Assembly: GCA_949284415.1 (NCBI GenBank)
Contig: CASDVM010000012.1
Span: 1-64,000, forward strand
DNA: 64,000 bases
Direction of reading: 5' to 3'
Source: an uncultured bacterium
GTDB lineage: Bacteria; Cyanobacteriota; Vampirovibrionia; Gastranaerophilales; Gastranaerophilaceae
The position numbers and the translations under genes are program-made. This document shows positions 25,193 to 32,714 of the stretch, in pieces. The notes beneath the pieces are model-generated. The model was not told the DNA's origin. It was given only the letters and a program-made list of their open reading frames with translations, and did no database searches. The number at the start of each line of letters is the position of its first letter. Positions within the stretch are counted from its first letter, which is position 1.

Positions 25193-26068
25193 TTACCTGC
25201 CCCTGACAAAATCATGCCAGTAGTCTTTGCGGGAATCTGTCGGATGCTGGTTGATCAAAGCATAATTTGCACAGGCCAGCTGATCTGTGAATGATGAAGT
25301 ATATTTACATACCGTCTTTGAAATAGAATGATTACCGTTCCCGCTTGTTGCTGCAGGATTGTCCTTATGTTCCTGCCCCCATGGAATAACATAACCGTCT
25401 GTTGTAAACATAAAAACAAAAAAGTCTGCCCCGTATCTGTTTGGCGCTTTCTCACCGTTTATATCAATACATACTTTAGGACCGTTTTCTCCTAGAACAG
25501 GCGCATCATCAAATGATATAACTCTACCCTGCGTATCCCAGAAAAAACCGCTTACATCACAGGCAGATACTGTACCGCCCGCACTGCTGCCGCTTATAGA
25601 TTTCCAATGCCATGGTCTGGCACCTACCGTATTACCATCTTCGTCTGTTGAACTATATATCAAGTCTGACGTTTTAATAATTGATGTGAATTCTTTAGAA
25701 AATTCTTTTAATGCATTTTTAGAATTATTAATTGCAGCATACTCACTCATTGACATGTCATTATGCATTTGAAAAAGCTTAGCTGCCTTATTAAGATCGG
25801 AATAAGCCGCTTTTAATTGATTTTCTAAAACCATATATTTGTAATTTGAAATCAATGCGGGCATTGTCATTGCAGCAACTACCCCGATAATTCCTAAGGT
25901 TATCAATACTTCTGCGAGTGTAAAGGCGGCTCGTTTTTTAAGTGAAGTGTGAAAAGTGAAGCGTGAAGGACTTTTCCCTCTCCCGCAAGGGGGGAGGGAT
26001 TGAATATTAAGACCTGACATCGCGCACATGATGCACGATCTTTTTATGACAAATTCCGGATTGCGCAA
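25193..26068 (-). CDS. Prepilin-like protein 2 with long repeat-derived leader
   Basis: The pilin part starts at KKRAAFTLAEVLITLG (about residue 46), with the class III cleavage motif, the hydrophobic helix GIIGVVAAMTMPALI and a ~200-residue globular domain with a Cys and a Gly/Ser/Asn-rich region. The leader DNA is a near-copy of that of prepilin 1 for about 180 bp and includes a CCCTC/GAGGG palindrome. The only good start (ATG 26175) is followed by G10 and a TGA; 11 or 8 G would put it in frame. It is convergent with the MlaA fusion, the stops being 2 nt apart. It is a pseudopilin or minor pilin candidate. Confidence 0.75.
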   Translation of the reverse strand: MRNPEFVIKRSCIMCAMSGLNIQSLPPCGRGKSPSRFTFHTSLKKRAAFTLAEVLITLGIIGVVAAMTMPALISNYKYMVLENQLKAAYSDLNKAAKLFQMHNDMSMSEYAAINNSKNALKEFSKEFTSIIKTSDLIYSSTDEDGNTVGARPWHWKSISGSSAGGTVSACDVSGFFWDTQGRVISFDDAPVLGENGPKVCIDINGEKAPNRYGADFFVFMFTTDGYVIPWGQEHKDNPAATSGNGNHSISKTVCKYTSSFTDQLACANYALINQHPTDSRKDYWHDFVRGR

Positions 26069-26137
26069 TAAATGCGCGATGACATTACCGTATACGACTT
26101 GACTTACAGCCTTCTCGCCACAAGTCAGCTGAGAGTG

Positions 26138-26175
26138 CCCCCCCCCCGATTTACATTTCGTAATATTCTTTTCAT
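26138..26175 (-). other. Start region and G10 tract of prepilin gene 2
   Basis: ATG at 26175 (MKRILRNVNR) follows AAGGAGT. Ten Gs (26147-26138) come after nine codons and a C, and the frame ends at a TGA just beyond. Tract length, flanks and frame offset equal those of gene 1, and downstream DNA is nearly identical. Confidence 0.85.
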
Positions 26176-26240
26176 ATTCTACTCCTTATATAATTTATTA
26201 TTACTTCTTATTTAAAATTATATCATATATTTTAAAATTT

Positions 26241-26897
26241 TTAAATATATCTTCCTGCCCAATTTATGAGCTTTTCGAAATAAAAATCAGAATTTTCTGC
26301 AATATCCAGAGATTCCCAGTTTAAATTGACAAGCAGAATTTCTTTATCTTCTCCGTCAAGCAAGCTTAAAAGCTCCTTTTTCGTACCGATAAACTCTGTA
26401 TTACGTGAATAATAAACAGCCTGTAAAATATAAAAAGCACTCTTATACCCTTCATATAAAACATCAATGTCCCTGTTTTCAAAAAGAAAACCATGGCACA
26501 TTCTATGGTAGAGGTTTGCTGAATTTATTTTTATCGAATCAAGAATATCACCGCGTTTCAACACCGGAATAAAATCAAAAAGATTTCCATGCAAAGAAAC
26601 AGTATCGTTTGCAAGCTGAAACAGGTCATATTTCGGCCAGCAGTAAATTTCCTTTTCTCCGCATATAAATCCGCAAACCTTTTCATAAAACGGCATTGAA
26701 TGTACGATATTTTTATATTCCGTCAAATCCTCAAACGTAAGTTTATCGAGAATTATAACAATATCAACATCACTGTTTTCTTTAGCTTCACCGCGTTTGT
26801 AACTTCCCTGAAGCCCTACAAATTTTATACGCGAACTGAATTGATCAAATAATTTTTTGGTAAATTCCTGAAGCCATATTTCAATATCAAATTCCAT
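26241..26897 (-). CDS. Nucleotidyltransferase-domain protein with helical C-terminus
   Basis: A 218-residue protein. The N-terminal pol-beta-type nucleotidyltransferase core has LQGSYKRGEAKENSDVDIVI (residues about 29-48), with the GS and D-x-D metal ligands intact. The C-terminal half (about 115-218) is helical and may be a fused HEPN-like substrate-binding domain, as in aminoglycoside-type nucleotidyltransferases; no clear R-X4-H is seen. It is a single gene with no partner. Substrate unknown. Confidence 0.8.
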   Translation of the reverse strand: MEFDIEIWLQEFTKKLFDQFSSRIKFVGLQGSYKRGEAKENSDVDIVIILDKLTFEDLTEYKNIVHSMPFYEKVCGFICGEKEIYCWPKYDLFQLANDTVSLHGNLFDFIPVLKRGDILDSIKINSANLYHRMCHGFLFENRDIDVLYEGYKSAFYILQAVYYSRNTEFIGTKKELLSLLDGEDKEILLVNLNWESLDIAENSDFYFEKLINWAGRYI

Positions 26898-26990
26898 AAA
26901 AAAATTATAATAATTATTTTCATAAATATCAAGAATTTTTTGCCAAAGCTGCCGTATTTTTGTTAAAATTTAATATGAGGGGATTATTTT

Positions 26991-27869
26991 ATGAATCGTC
27001 ATACAAAAGGTATATTGAACGGTGCAATAGCCTCATCAAGCTACGGAACAAACCCTTTATTTGCCCTGCCTCTTTATGCAGGCGGAATAGGGGTTAATTC
27101 CGTCCTTTTTTACAGATACTTTATTGCTGTTATTATTTACTGGGTTTGGCTGAAATTTTATAAAAAAATTTCTCTTAAAATATCTGTTAAAGAATTTTTC
27201 CCGCTGTTTATTATGGGGATATTCTTTTCTTTTTCATCACTCACGCTTTTTGAAGCGTTCAAATATATTGAACCCGGCATAGCCTGCACAATTCTTTTTA
27301 TTTACCCCGTAATAGTTGCGGTTATAATGACATTGTTTTTTAAAGAAAAAATAACTAAAACCGTAATTTTTGCAATAATTCTCACATCAGCAGGGATACT
27401 TCTTTTGTATAAAGGGAAACCCGATGCTGACTTAAACCTGCATGGAGTGGCAGTTGTGCTGCTTTCGGCACTTTTATATGCTCTTTATATTGTCGGGGTA
27501 AAAAATATCAGAATAATAAAAAATATAGAAAGTTCTAAATTAAGTTTTTATGTTATGCTTTTCGGGCTTCTTGTATACGTTGTCAATCTCAAATTTTGTA
27601 CGCAGCTTCAAATTCTGCATAATCCCGTATCATGGTTTCTTGTAACAGGGCTTGCACTGTTCCCTACAATAATTTCGCTTGAAACACTTACGGTTTCTAT
27701 AAAACTTATCGGCTCGACAAATACCGCAATTTTAGGTGCATTAGAACCGCTCACCGCAATATTTTTCGGAATTTTGTTTTTCAATGAACAGCTCACATTA
27801 AGAATATCAATAGGTGTCATATTGATTTTATTCGGAGTTTTTCTTATAATCTCAAAAAAATTTAAGTAA
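26991..27869 (+). CDS. EamA-family (DMT) transporter
   Basis: A 292-residue inner-membrane protein of the drug/metabolite transporter superfamily with ten predicted TM helices as two EamA repeats. Hallmarks are TLFEAFKYIEPGIACTILFIYPV in repeat 1 and STNTAILGALEPLTAIFFGILFFNE in repeat 2. It probably exports a small metabolite; the substrate cannot be inferred. GAGGGG lies before the ATG. It is convergent with the SGNH hydrolase gene, overlapping by 18 nt. Confidence 0.92.
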   Translation: MNRHTKGILNGAIASSSYGTNPLFALPLYAGGIGVNSVLFYRYFIAVIIYWVWLKFYKKISLKISVKEFFPLFIMGIFFSFSSLTLFEAFKYIEPGIACTILFIYPVIVAVIMTLFFKEKITKTVIFAIILTSAGILLLYKGKPDADLNLHGVAVVLLSALLYALYIVGVKNIRIIKNIESSKLSFYVMLFGLLVYVVNLKFCTQLQILHNPVSWFLVTGLALFPTIISLETLTVSIKLIGSTNTAILGALEPLTAIFFGILFFNEQLTLRISIGVILILFGVFLIISKKFK

Positions 27870-28466
27870 AAATTTCATAACGGCACAGGCTATTTCCCCG
27901 TGCTGTTCTTTAGTATAATGCAGTCCGTCAATGTCTGATGTTTCCGCTACATCATTCAAATTCAAAAATTCACAACCGCATTCTTTCGCAACTTCTTTAT
28001 AAATTTCATCAAGCGTTAAAGATTTCACTATTGAAATTTCATCAAACAACTGTCCGAAATATCCGTTTAAAATACATTTTTTCAATTTAGACGGTGCAAG
28101 CAGTAAAATTTGAGAGTCCGGAGCAGAAAATTTTACAAATTTCACAAATCTTTCAAGCCCGTTTTTAAAATCTTCCGGAGAAATATTATAAAATTTCTGC
28201 AAATCATTTATGCCTGCTGCAAGAATAATGATATCGTAATACCCTCCCAAATAATACTGAATTGCTTTATATCCCGTAAACATATCGCCTTGCGGATTAT
28301 CTGAAAATGCGGTACGATTGTTGCCTCCTGCTTCCGTAATTTCAAACCTGCCTTGTGAAAGCTTTTTTAATCTGCCTGACCAGCGGACATTTTCATCGTA
28401 TCTGCTTCCGTCTGCGGGATTAAACCCGAAAGTATTACTGTCGCCGAAACACAAAACCTTTTTCAT
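27852..28466 (-). CDS. SGNH/GDSL-family hydrolase
   Basis: A 204-residue esterase or acylhydrolase. Block I is CFGDSNTFG (nucleophile Ser at about residue 10), block III is AAGINDL, and the C-terminal catalytic Asp/His are in DIDGLHYTKEQHG. No signal peptide, so cytosolic. It resembles SGNH hydrolases that act on acetylated sugars, but the substrate is undefined. It overlaps the convergent EamA gene by 18 nt. Confidence 0.88.
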   Translation of the reverse strand: MKKVLCFGDSNTFGFNPADGSRYDENVRWSGRLKKLSQGRFEITEAGGNNRTAFSDNPQGDMFTGYKAIQYYLGGYYDIIILAAGINDLQKFYNISPEDFKNGLERFVKFVKFSAPDSQILLLAPSKLKKCILNGYFGQLFDEISIVKSLTLDEIYKEVAKECGCEFLNLNDVAETSDIDGLHYTKEQHGEIACAVMKFLLKFF

Positions 28467-28505
28467 AAAAATAAATATAACATAAAATTTTTGAATAATT
28501 ATCTA

Positions 28506-28536
28506 TTGACTGATAGCTACTATCAACATTTATAAT
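28506..28536 (+). promoter_or_regulatory. Promoter with palindromic operator upstream of the flavodoxin gene
   Basis: TTGACT (28506-28511) and TATAAT (28531-28536) are separated by 19 nt. TGATAG-CTA-CTATCA (28511-28525) is a perfect inverted repeat lying between them. Such sites before flavodoxin or quinone-reductase genes are typically bound by MarR/HxlR-type redox regulators; no regulator gene is adjacent. Confidence 0.6.
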
Positions 28537-28568
28537 AACAATGTATTAAAATTCAATCGAGGCATAAT

Positions 28569-28668
28569 ATGAAAAAATTTTGCATTAATCACTGCAGGAA
28601 TTCCGGTCATCTGTGCTGCTGCAGGATATTTATTCTTAAATCAAATAAGTGTAGGAAAGGAGATTGAT
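28569..28668 (+). pseudogene. Frameshifted membrane-anchor leader of the flavodoxin
   Basis: An ATG at 28569 (GAGG upstream) opens a 32-codon frame that ends at TGA next to the flavodoxin start. Removing one base from the A6/T4 run at about 28572-28581 instead gives MKKFALITAGIPVICAAAGY, then LFLNQISVGKEID joined in frame to the flavodoxin, i.e. a single N-terminal TM anchor. Anchored flavodoxins of this form exist in gut bacteria. The break is either a real frameshift, a switchable tract or a sequencing indel. Confidence 0.55.
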
Positions 28669-29157
28669 ATGGGTGATAAAAAAGTTTTAATAGCATACTA
28701 TTCTTATTCAGGCAATACCAAAAAAGTTGCCGAAAAAATTCAAAACATAACAAAAGGCGACATATTTGAGATAGTTCCTAAAAAAGCATACTCTAAAAAT
28801 TATGATGAAGTTGTAGCACTTGCACAGGAACAAAAACAAAAAGATGTAAGACCCGAACTTGTAGATAACGGAAATATAAAAGACTATGATATAATATTTG
28901 TAGGAACCCCTGTATGGTGGTATACGATGGCAGGTCCTGCAAGAACATTTTTAAGCCAAAATGATTTTACCGGAAAAACAATTGTTCCTTTCTGCACACA
29001 CGGCGGAGGCGGAGCATCATCAACTTACACTGATATGCAAAAATTAGTGTCTGATGCCGTAGTAACAGAAGGCTATACTTCTTACGAAAATTCCTCAAAA
29101 GATTCTGAAATAGCAGAATGGATAAATAAATTAAAGTTATTTTCAAACCTATTCTGA
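28669..29157 (+). CDS. Flavodoxin-family protein
   Basis: A 162-residue flavodoxin. The FMN-phosphate loop is YYSYSGNTKKVAEKI at residues 10-24. The VGTPVWWYTMAGPARTFL segment provides the aromatic flavin-stacking site, and PFCTHGGGGASSTYTDM closes the fold. It probably acts as an electron carrier or quinone reductase. AAAGGAG lies 6 nt before the ATG. The sequence just upstream encodes a TM anchor in another frame (see 28569). The opposite-strand cluster (CMD, cupin, small helical protein) often accompanies such flavodoxins, suggesting a shared redox-stress role. Confidence 0.9.
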   Translation: MGDKKVLIAYYSYSGNTKKVAEKIQNITKGDIFEIVPKKAYSKNYDEVVALAQEQKQKDVRPELVDNGNIKDYDIIFVGTPVWWYTMAGPARTFLSQNDFTGKTIVPFCTHGGGGASSTYTDMQKLVSDAVVTEGYTSYENSSKDSEIAEWINKLKLFSNLF

Positions 29158-29994
29158 TATTACTTCTTTTAATGTTCTAAGAGCAGCAAGCGTATTCGGG
29201 AATCCCACATAAGGCAGACATTGAATAATAGCAGCCGTTATGATTTCTTTGGAATTTCCTGCTTTTAAATTACCTTTGATATGGCTTTTTAATGTAACCG
29301 CATTATTGCCTGTTGTTACAAGTGCACTTAACATCAGAAGTTCTCTTGTTTTCAAATCAAGACCTTCTCTTGTGTAAAAATCACCGAAGCATACTTCTGT
29401 TAAGAATCTTGCAACATCTGCACCCATATCCTCTGGAAGTCCTTCCATAGACTGTTTTATTTCACCGCCGTACAAAGGATTTTGGATTGCAAACCCTTTT
29501 TCATAGCGCTCTTCTTCATTTACAGTTGCTGTTGATTTAAGAGGTGTTTTAATTCCTCTTTCTTTAAATACTTCGTTCAATACTCCGAGAGCATTCAATG
29601 TTTTCGGAAATCCGATAAACGGAGCAAGCTGATAAATCGATTCTCTTAGCTCAATCGGGGTTACTCCTACATTTAAAGCCGCATTAGTATGTGCTTTTAA
29701 CTGCGGTAAAGTCTGCTGTACAGCAAGAGAAGTAACTGTTATTAATTCTCTTGTTTTAATATCAAGTTCGCCGACCGTAAAGACTTCACCAAAAATATAT
29801 TTTTGCAAAATCGCCATCATTTCAGGATCGTCACCGGTCGGAGTCAGCGCTTCACCGCCAAAAAGAGTTTTATAATTCTTTTTACAAATATCAGTTCTTG
29901 TCATGTTTTTATCCTCACTTTGCACTGCTGCCGCAAATATTATATTTTGCGAAAGCATTAATGCTAAAAATATCGTTAATATTTTTCTAATCAT
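29149..29994 (-). CDS. Exported carboxymuconolactone decarboxylase-family protein (two CMD domains)
   Basis: A 281-residue protein with a signal peptide (MIRKILTIFLALMLSQNIIFA). Two CMD domains follow: residues about 70-140 (FGEVFTVGELDIKTRELITV; AHTNAALNVGVTPIELRESI) and about 190-280 (CFGDFYTREGLDLKTRELLML; SHIKGNLKAGNSKEIITAAI). The peroxidatic Cys pair of AhpD is not evident, so alkylhydroperoxidase activity is doubtful. It is encoded 8 nt after the cupin gene, forming an operon, and overlaps the convergent flavodoxin gene by 9 nt. Confidence 0.88.
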   Translation of the reverse strand: MIRKILTIFLALMLSQNIIFAAAVQSEDKNMTRTDICKKNYKTLFGGEALTPTGDDPEMMAILQKYIFGEVFTVGELDIKTRELITVTSLAVQQTLPQLKAHTNAALNVGVTPIELRESIYQLAPFIGFPKTLNALGVLNEVFKERGIKTPLKSTATVNEEERYEKGFAIQNPLYGGEIKQSMEGLPEDMGADVARFLTEVCFGDFYTREGLDLKTRELLMLSALVTTGNNAVTLKSHIKGNLKAGNSKEIITAAIIQCLPYVGFPNTLAALRTLKEVISE

Positions 29995-30002
29995 AAACCA
30001 CC

Positions 30003-30455
30003 TTACTTATATTCTTCATCAGTAACGGCATTAAGCCAGGTAGTTTCGTTGTTAGGAAGATTCGGCTCGATTGAAATATGAGCGAATTCACAATCGGGAG
30101 CTGCACCGTGCCAGTGTTCAACTTCCGGCGGAATTTTTACAACATTGCCGGGTTTTAAAATTTGGATTTCTTTGCCTTTTTCCTGATATCTTCCCTCTCC
30201 CGCAGTAACAAGAAGAATTTGCCCGCCTGAGTGTTTGTGCCAGTGGGTTCTTGCGCCTTTATCAAATGTTACGTTTGCTATTGATGAATTCCAAATGTCA
30301 TCTTTTTCCACAAGCCGCTGCAGGTGAGTTGTACCCGTAAAAAATCTATTGTAAGGATTAAGATCTCCCTTTGCAAACGGCTGATTTAATTCTTTTGCCA
30401 TAGTTATGCCTCCTGTTATCATGAGTGCAAGTAACAATATCAGTATTTTGTTCAT
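30003..30455 (-). CDS. Exported cupin-domain protein
   Basis: A 150-residue protein with a signal peptide (MNKILILLLALMITGGITMA) and one cupin barrel. The metal-binding motif HWHKHSGGQILLVTAGEG and the second motif PPEVEHWHGAAPDCEFAHI supply the histidines. It belongs to the quercetinase-like small cupins often encoded beside CMD proteins. Likely periplasmic metal-binding protein; substrate unknown. The CMD gene follows 8 nt downstream. Confidence 0.9.
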   Translation of the reverse strand: MNKILILLLALMITGGITMAKELNQPFAKGDLNPYNRFFTGTTHLQRLVEKDDIWNSSIANVTFDKGARTHWHKHSGGQILLVTAGEGRYQEKGKEIQILKPGNVVKIPPEVEHWHGAAPDCEFAHISIEPNLPNNETTWLNAVTDEEYK

Positions 30456-30498
30456 TATTTACTCTCCTTTTAAGTATATTGTAAAAAATTTTCGTTTT

Positions 30499-30732
30499 TT
30501 ATTTTTGAGTGATGAACCGATTAATTTGAAAAATCAAATAATCAAGACAATCAATTTTTTTCTGAAAATCATGCAGACTTCTTAAAAGCTCCGCTTTATA
30601 TCTGTAAAGGATTTTAATAAGACGATTATTATTTCCTTGTTTTTTAAGTATGAGAAATTCTTTTATAAAATTTTCGGAGCAGCCTGAATCCTTAAGATTT
30701 TGCATCAAAACTTTATCATTCTGCAAATCCAT
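30499..30732 (-). CDS. Small helical protein of a Firmicutes-type family, 77 aa
   Basis: A helical protein containing LKDSGCSENFIKEFLILKK and AELLRSLHDFQKKIDCLDYL. I recognise this pattern from small proteins of Clostridia found near flavodoxins and redox genes (from memory); the function is unknown. AAAGGAG precedes the start. It lies upstream of the cupin and CMD genes on the same strand and may be the first gene of that operon. With its neighbours it could have been acquired from Firmicutes. Confidence 0.7.
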   Translation of the reverse strand: MDLQNDKVLMQNLKDSGCSENFIKEFLILKKQGNNNRLIKILYRYKAELLRSLHDFQKKIDCLDYLIFQINRFITQK

Positions 30733-30961
30733 ACAAACTCCTTTCTCATTATTATTATTTACCCTTTTATTAAAAATAGCAAATACTTATATTGTATCAT
30801 AGTATATGCCTTAAAGGTATTATGAAAAACATTGGATACTACAATTTTTTCTTTGCAAACTTTTGTATCAAATTACAACATAATCCAAAAAATTAGAATT
30901 GAACTGCTCTTTAGAAAATATAAAAGAATTTATATCAGCTGCATTGTGATATAATTTTTAT

Positions 30962-31408
30962 ATGAAAATTAATAATATCGGTAAAAACAGAAGATCGAAA
31001 AAATAAATTAAGCAGCTTACTACGGTGTGGGAAAATTCTGTAAAAGCAACACATTTATTTTTATCTGAAAGCGAAATAGAAAATATTAAACAATATGTTC
31101 CTCAAATATTAAGAGAAATAACAGATTTAATCATAGCTATAAATGATGATAACCATCCGATTGCTTTTATGGGTATTAAAGATAGAAAGCTGGAAATGTT
31201 GTTTGTAAGTGCCGAAGAAACAGGAAAAGGGATCGGCACAAAATTAATTCAATGCGGAATTAATTATTATTCAATAAATGAAGTTACTGTTAATGAGCAG
31301 AATCCAAATGCCAAAAGATTTTATGAAAATAATGGTTTTCAAGTATACAAAAGAACAGAAACAGATGAACAAGGGAATCCTTACCCTTTATTGTATATGA
31401 AATTTTAA
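30962..31408 (+). pseudogene. GNAT acetyltransferase gene with broken 5' end
   Basis: The intact part (31025-31408, 127 codons from a GTG) is a GNAT domain: FVSAEETGKGIGTKLI (acetyl-CoA loop) and VNEQNPNAKRFYENNGFQV, ending QGNPYPLLYMKF. It starts mid-domain at VWENSVKATH. The expected start is ATG 30962, 6 nt after an extended -10 (TGATATAAT), but that frame stops after 14 codons. Removing one A from the A5 run near 30985 and adding one G near 31023 restores a continuous N-terminus (TEDRKNKLSSLLRVWENS). Either a recent pseudogene or two assembly indels. Confidence 0.7.
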
Positions 31409-31531
31409 ATAAAAATGCACAAATAGAAATACTGTCATTAAAAAAACAAAATGTCAGGTTATTGGTAATAAAAAACAACTGCTTTTAAGCGTTTTAATAC
31501 TCTGAAACAATAAACCAGAAAAAGAAAATAA

Positions 31532-31568
31532 AAAACAGGGATGAAATAAATTTTTCTCGCCCTGTTTT
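31532..31568 (-). terminator. tRNA-Gln terminator
   Basis: AAAACAGGG pairs with CCCTGTTTT, followed by a T-run on the minus strand, just beyond the 3' end of the tRNA. Confidence 0.8.
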
Positions 31569-31573
31569 AACAT

Positions 31574-31645
31574 CTGGGGCGGAAGGATTCGAACCTCCGA
31601 ATGCCTGGACCAAAACCAGGTGCCTTACCACTTGGCGACGCCCCA
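31574..31645 (-). tRNA. tRNA-Gln (anticodon TTG)
   Basis: The minus strand folds as a complete cloverleaf. Acceptor TGGGGCG pairs with CGCCCCA; the anticodon stem-loop CCTGG-TTTTGGT-CCAGG gives anticodon TTG; the T arm GGAGG-TTCGAATC-CTTCC contains the canonical TTCGA. U1-A72 and discriminator G73 are glutamine identity features. CCA is not encoded. Promoter: TTGACA (31691-31686), 16 nt, TAGAAT (31669-31664). GatA in this window is consistent with Gln-tRNA made by transamidation. Confidence 0.95.
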
Positions 31646-31701
31646 TTACAAGCTACGTTTATTATTCTAACCGCTCAAACTTCATTGTCAAGATTTACGG
31701 G

Positions 31702-31730
31702 TTGACAAATATCACTTTATCGTAAATAAT
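31702..31730 (+). promoter_or_regulatory. Promoter of prepilin gene 3
   Basis: TTGACA (31702-31707), a 17-nt spacer and AATAAT (31725-31730). It lies 35 nt before the ATG at 31765, supporting that ATG rather than any downstream codon as the natural start. Confidence 0.55.
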
Positions 31731-31764
31731 AAAATTATTGAAACATATTAAGAAAGGTTGGATT

Positions 31765-31800
31765 ATGAGAAATAACAAGGCTTTGAATTGCCCCCCCCCC
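31765..31800 (+). other. Start region and C10 tract of prepilin gene 3
   Basis: ATG at 31765 (GAAAGGTTGG upstream; MRNNKALNC) runs into ten Cs (31791-31800) and stops at TAA 31816-31818. With 11 or 8 C the frame continues into the prepilin. The flanks TG-C10-GA equal those of the other tracts, although this gene has the opposite orientation, so here the coding strand carries C. Confidence 0.85.
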
Positions 31801-32714
31801 GACAGAACGCAAATGTAACAAAGGATTGCATCTTTTATAAGATACTAAGATACTGTGGCTCTAAGGCAGTAGGAAGTCCGGGAAATTTTTTATGTAAAAC
31901 TAAGGTATCGGATGGAACGGCTACGCTGCCGAAACGAACTTATTCACCTATTAACCTATTCTCATATTCACCTCATAAAAAAGCCGCCTTTACTCTTGCC
32001 AAAGGTGATACGCACGTAGCCCACTTTGTCGATGTTCGTAGAGTCGCGTTTACGTTAGCTGAAGTCTTAATAACCTTAGGAATTATCGGTATAGTCGCAG
32101 CAATGACAATGCCGTCTTTAATTACAAATTATCAAAAACAAAGAGCCGTAACCCAGTTGAAAAAATCATACACAAATCTTGCAGAAGCCGTAAAACGCTC
32201 GGAACTTGAAAACGACACTGTTGCTAACTGGAATTTTGCACAAACAGGAAAAAATTTTTTTGACAATTATTTATCAAACTTTATAAATGTTAGTAACTCA
32301 AATATTAGCAAAGCAAATATTGAATATAAATATCTTAACGGCTCTGATTGTGCCGAAAATTTATGTACCACAGATTCCTATATTGTATATCTAACGGATG
32401 GCAGTTCGCTTATTATATCAAGAAATCTGAGTTCAAACGGAAAAGTTATTTCAATTGATATAAATGGAAATAAAAGACCAAATATTGTCGGGAAAGATTT
32501 TTTCTCATTTGCCATAACACAAAATGATGGAGTTGTTCCTTTCGGCTACGGGAATTTCTCGTGGCCAGATCTAAACCAAAATTTTGGAGATTATGATAGA
32601 GATAAAATAACAGGTACGGACAGTTATGCCTGCAATAAAGATAAGCGTGGTTTCTGGTGCACCGCACTCATAATTATGGACGGATGGACAATAAGTAAAG
32701 ATTATCCGTGGTAA
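31788..32714 (+). CDS. Prepilin-like protein 3 with duplicated AFTLA motif
   Basis: The pilin part begins at VAFTLAEVLITLGIIGIVAA, with a class III processing motif, helix and globular domain, ending DGWTISKDYPW as in prepilin 1. An earlier KKAAFTLA lies exactly 20 codons upstream, separated by a KGDTHVAHFVDVRR insert, so there are two possible processing sites. The frame from 31788 has only a TTG at its edge; the proper start is ATG 31765, out of frame through the C10 tract. The leader shares LPKRTYSPI with prepilin 1. It is convergent with the Nif3-like gene (13-nt overlap). Confidence 0.78.
   Translation: MPPPRQNANVTKDCIFYKILRYCGSKAVGSPGNFLCKTKVSDGTATLPKRTYSPINLFSYSPHKKAAFTLAKGDTHVAHFVDVRRVAFTLAEVLITLGIIGIVAAMTMPSLITNYQKQRAVTQLKKSYTNLAEAVKRSELENDTVANWNFAQTGKNFFDNYLSNFINVSNSNISKANIEYKYLNGSDCAENLCTTDSYIVYLTDGSSLIISRNLSSNGKVISIDINGNKRPNIVGKDFFSFAITQNDGVVPFGYGNFSWPDLNQNFGDYDRDKITGTDSYACNKDKRGFWCTALIIMDGWTISKDYPW

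Noticed and set aside
21248-32714. Diversity-generating retroelement driving the pilin variants
   Set aside because: No reverse transcriptase, template repeat or adenine-specific changes are seen; the shared features are leaders and poly-C tracts.
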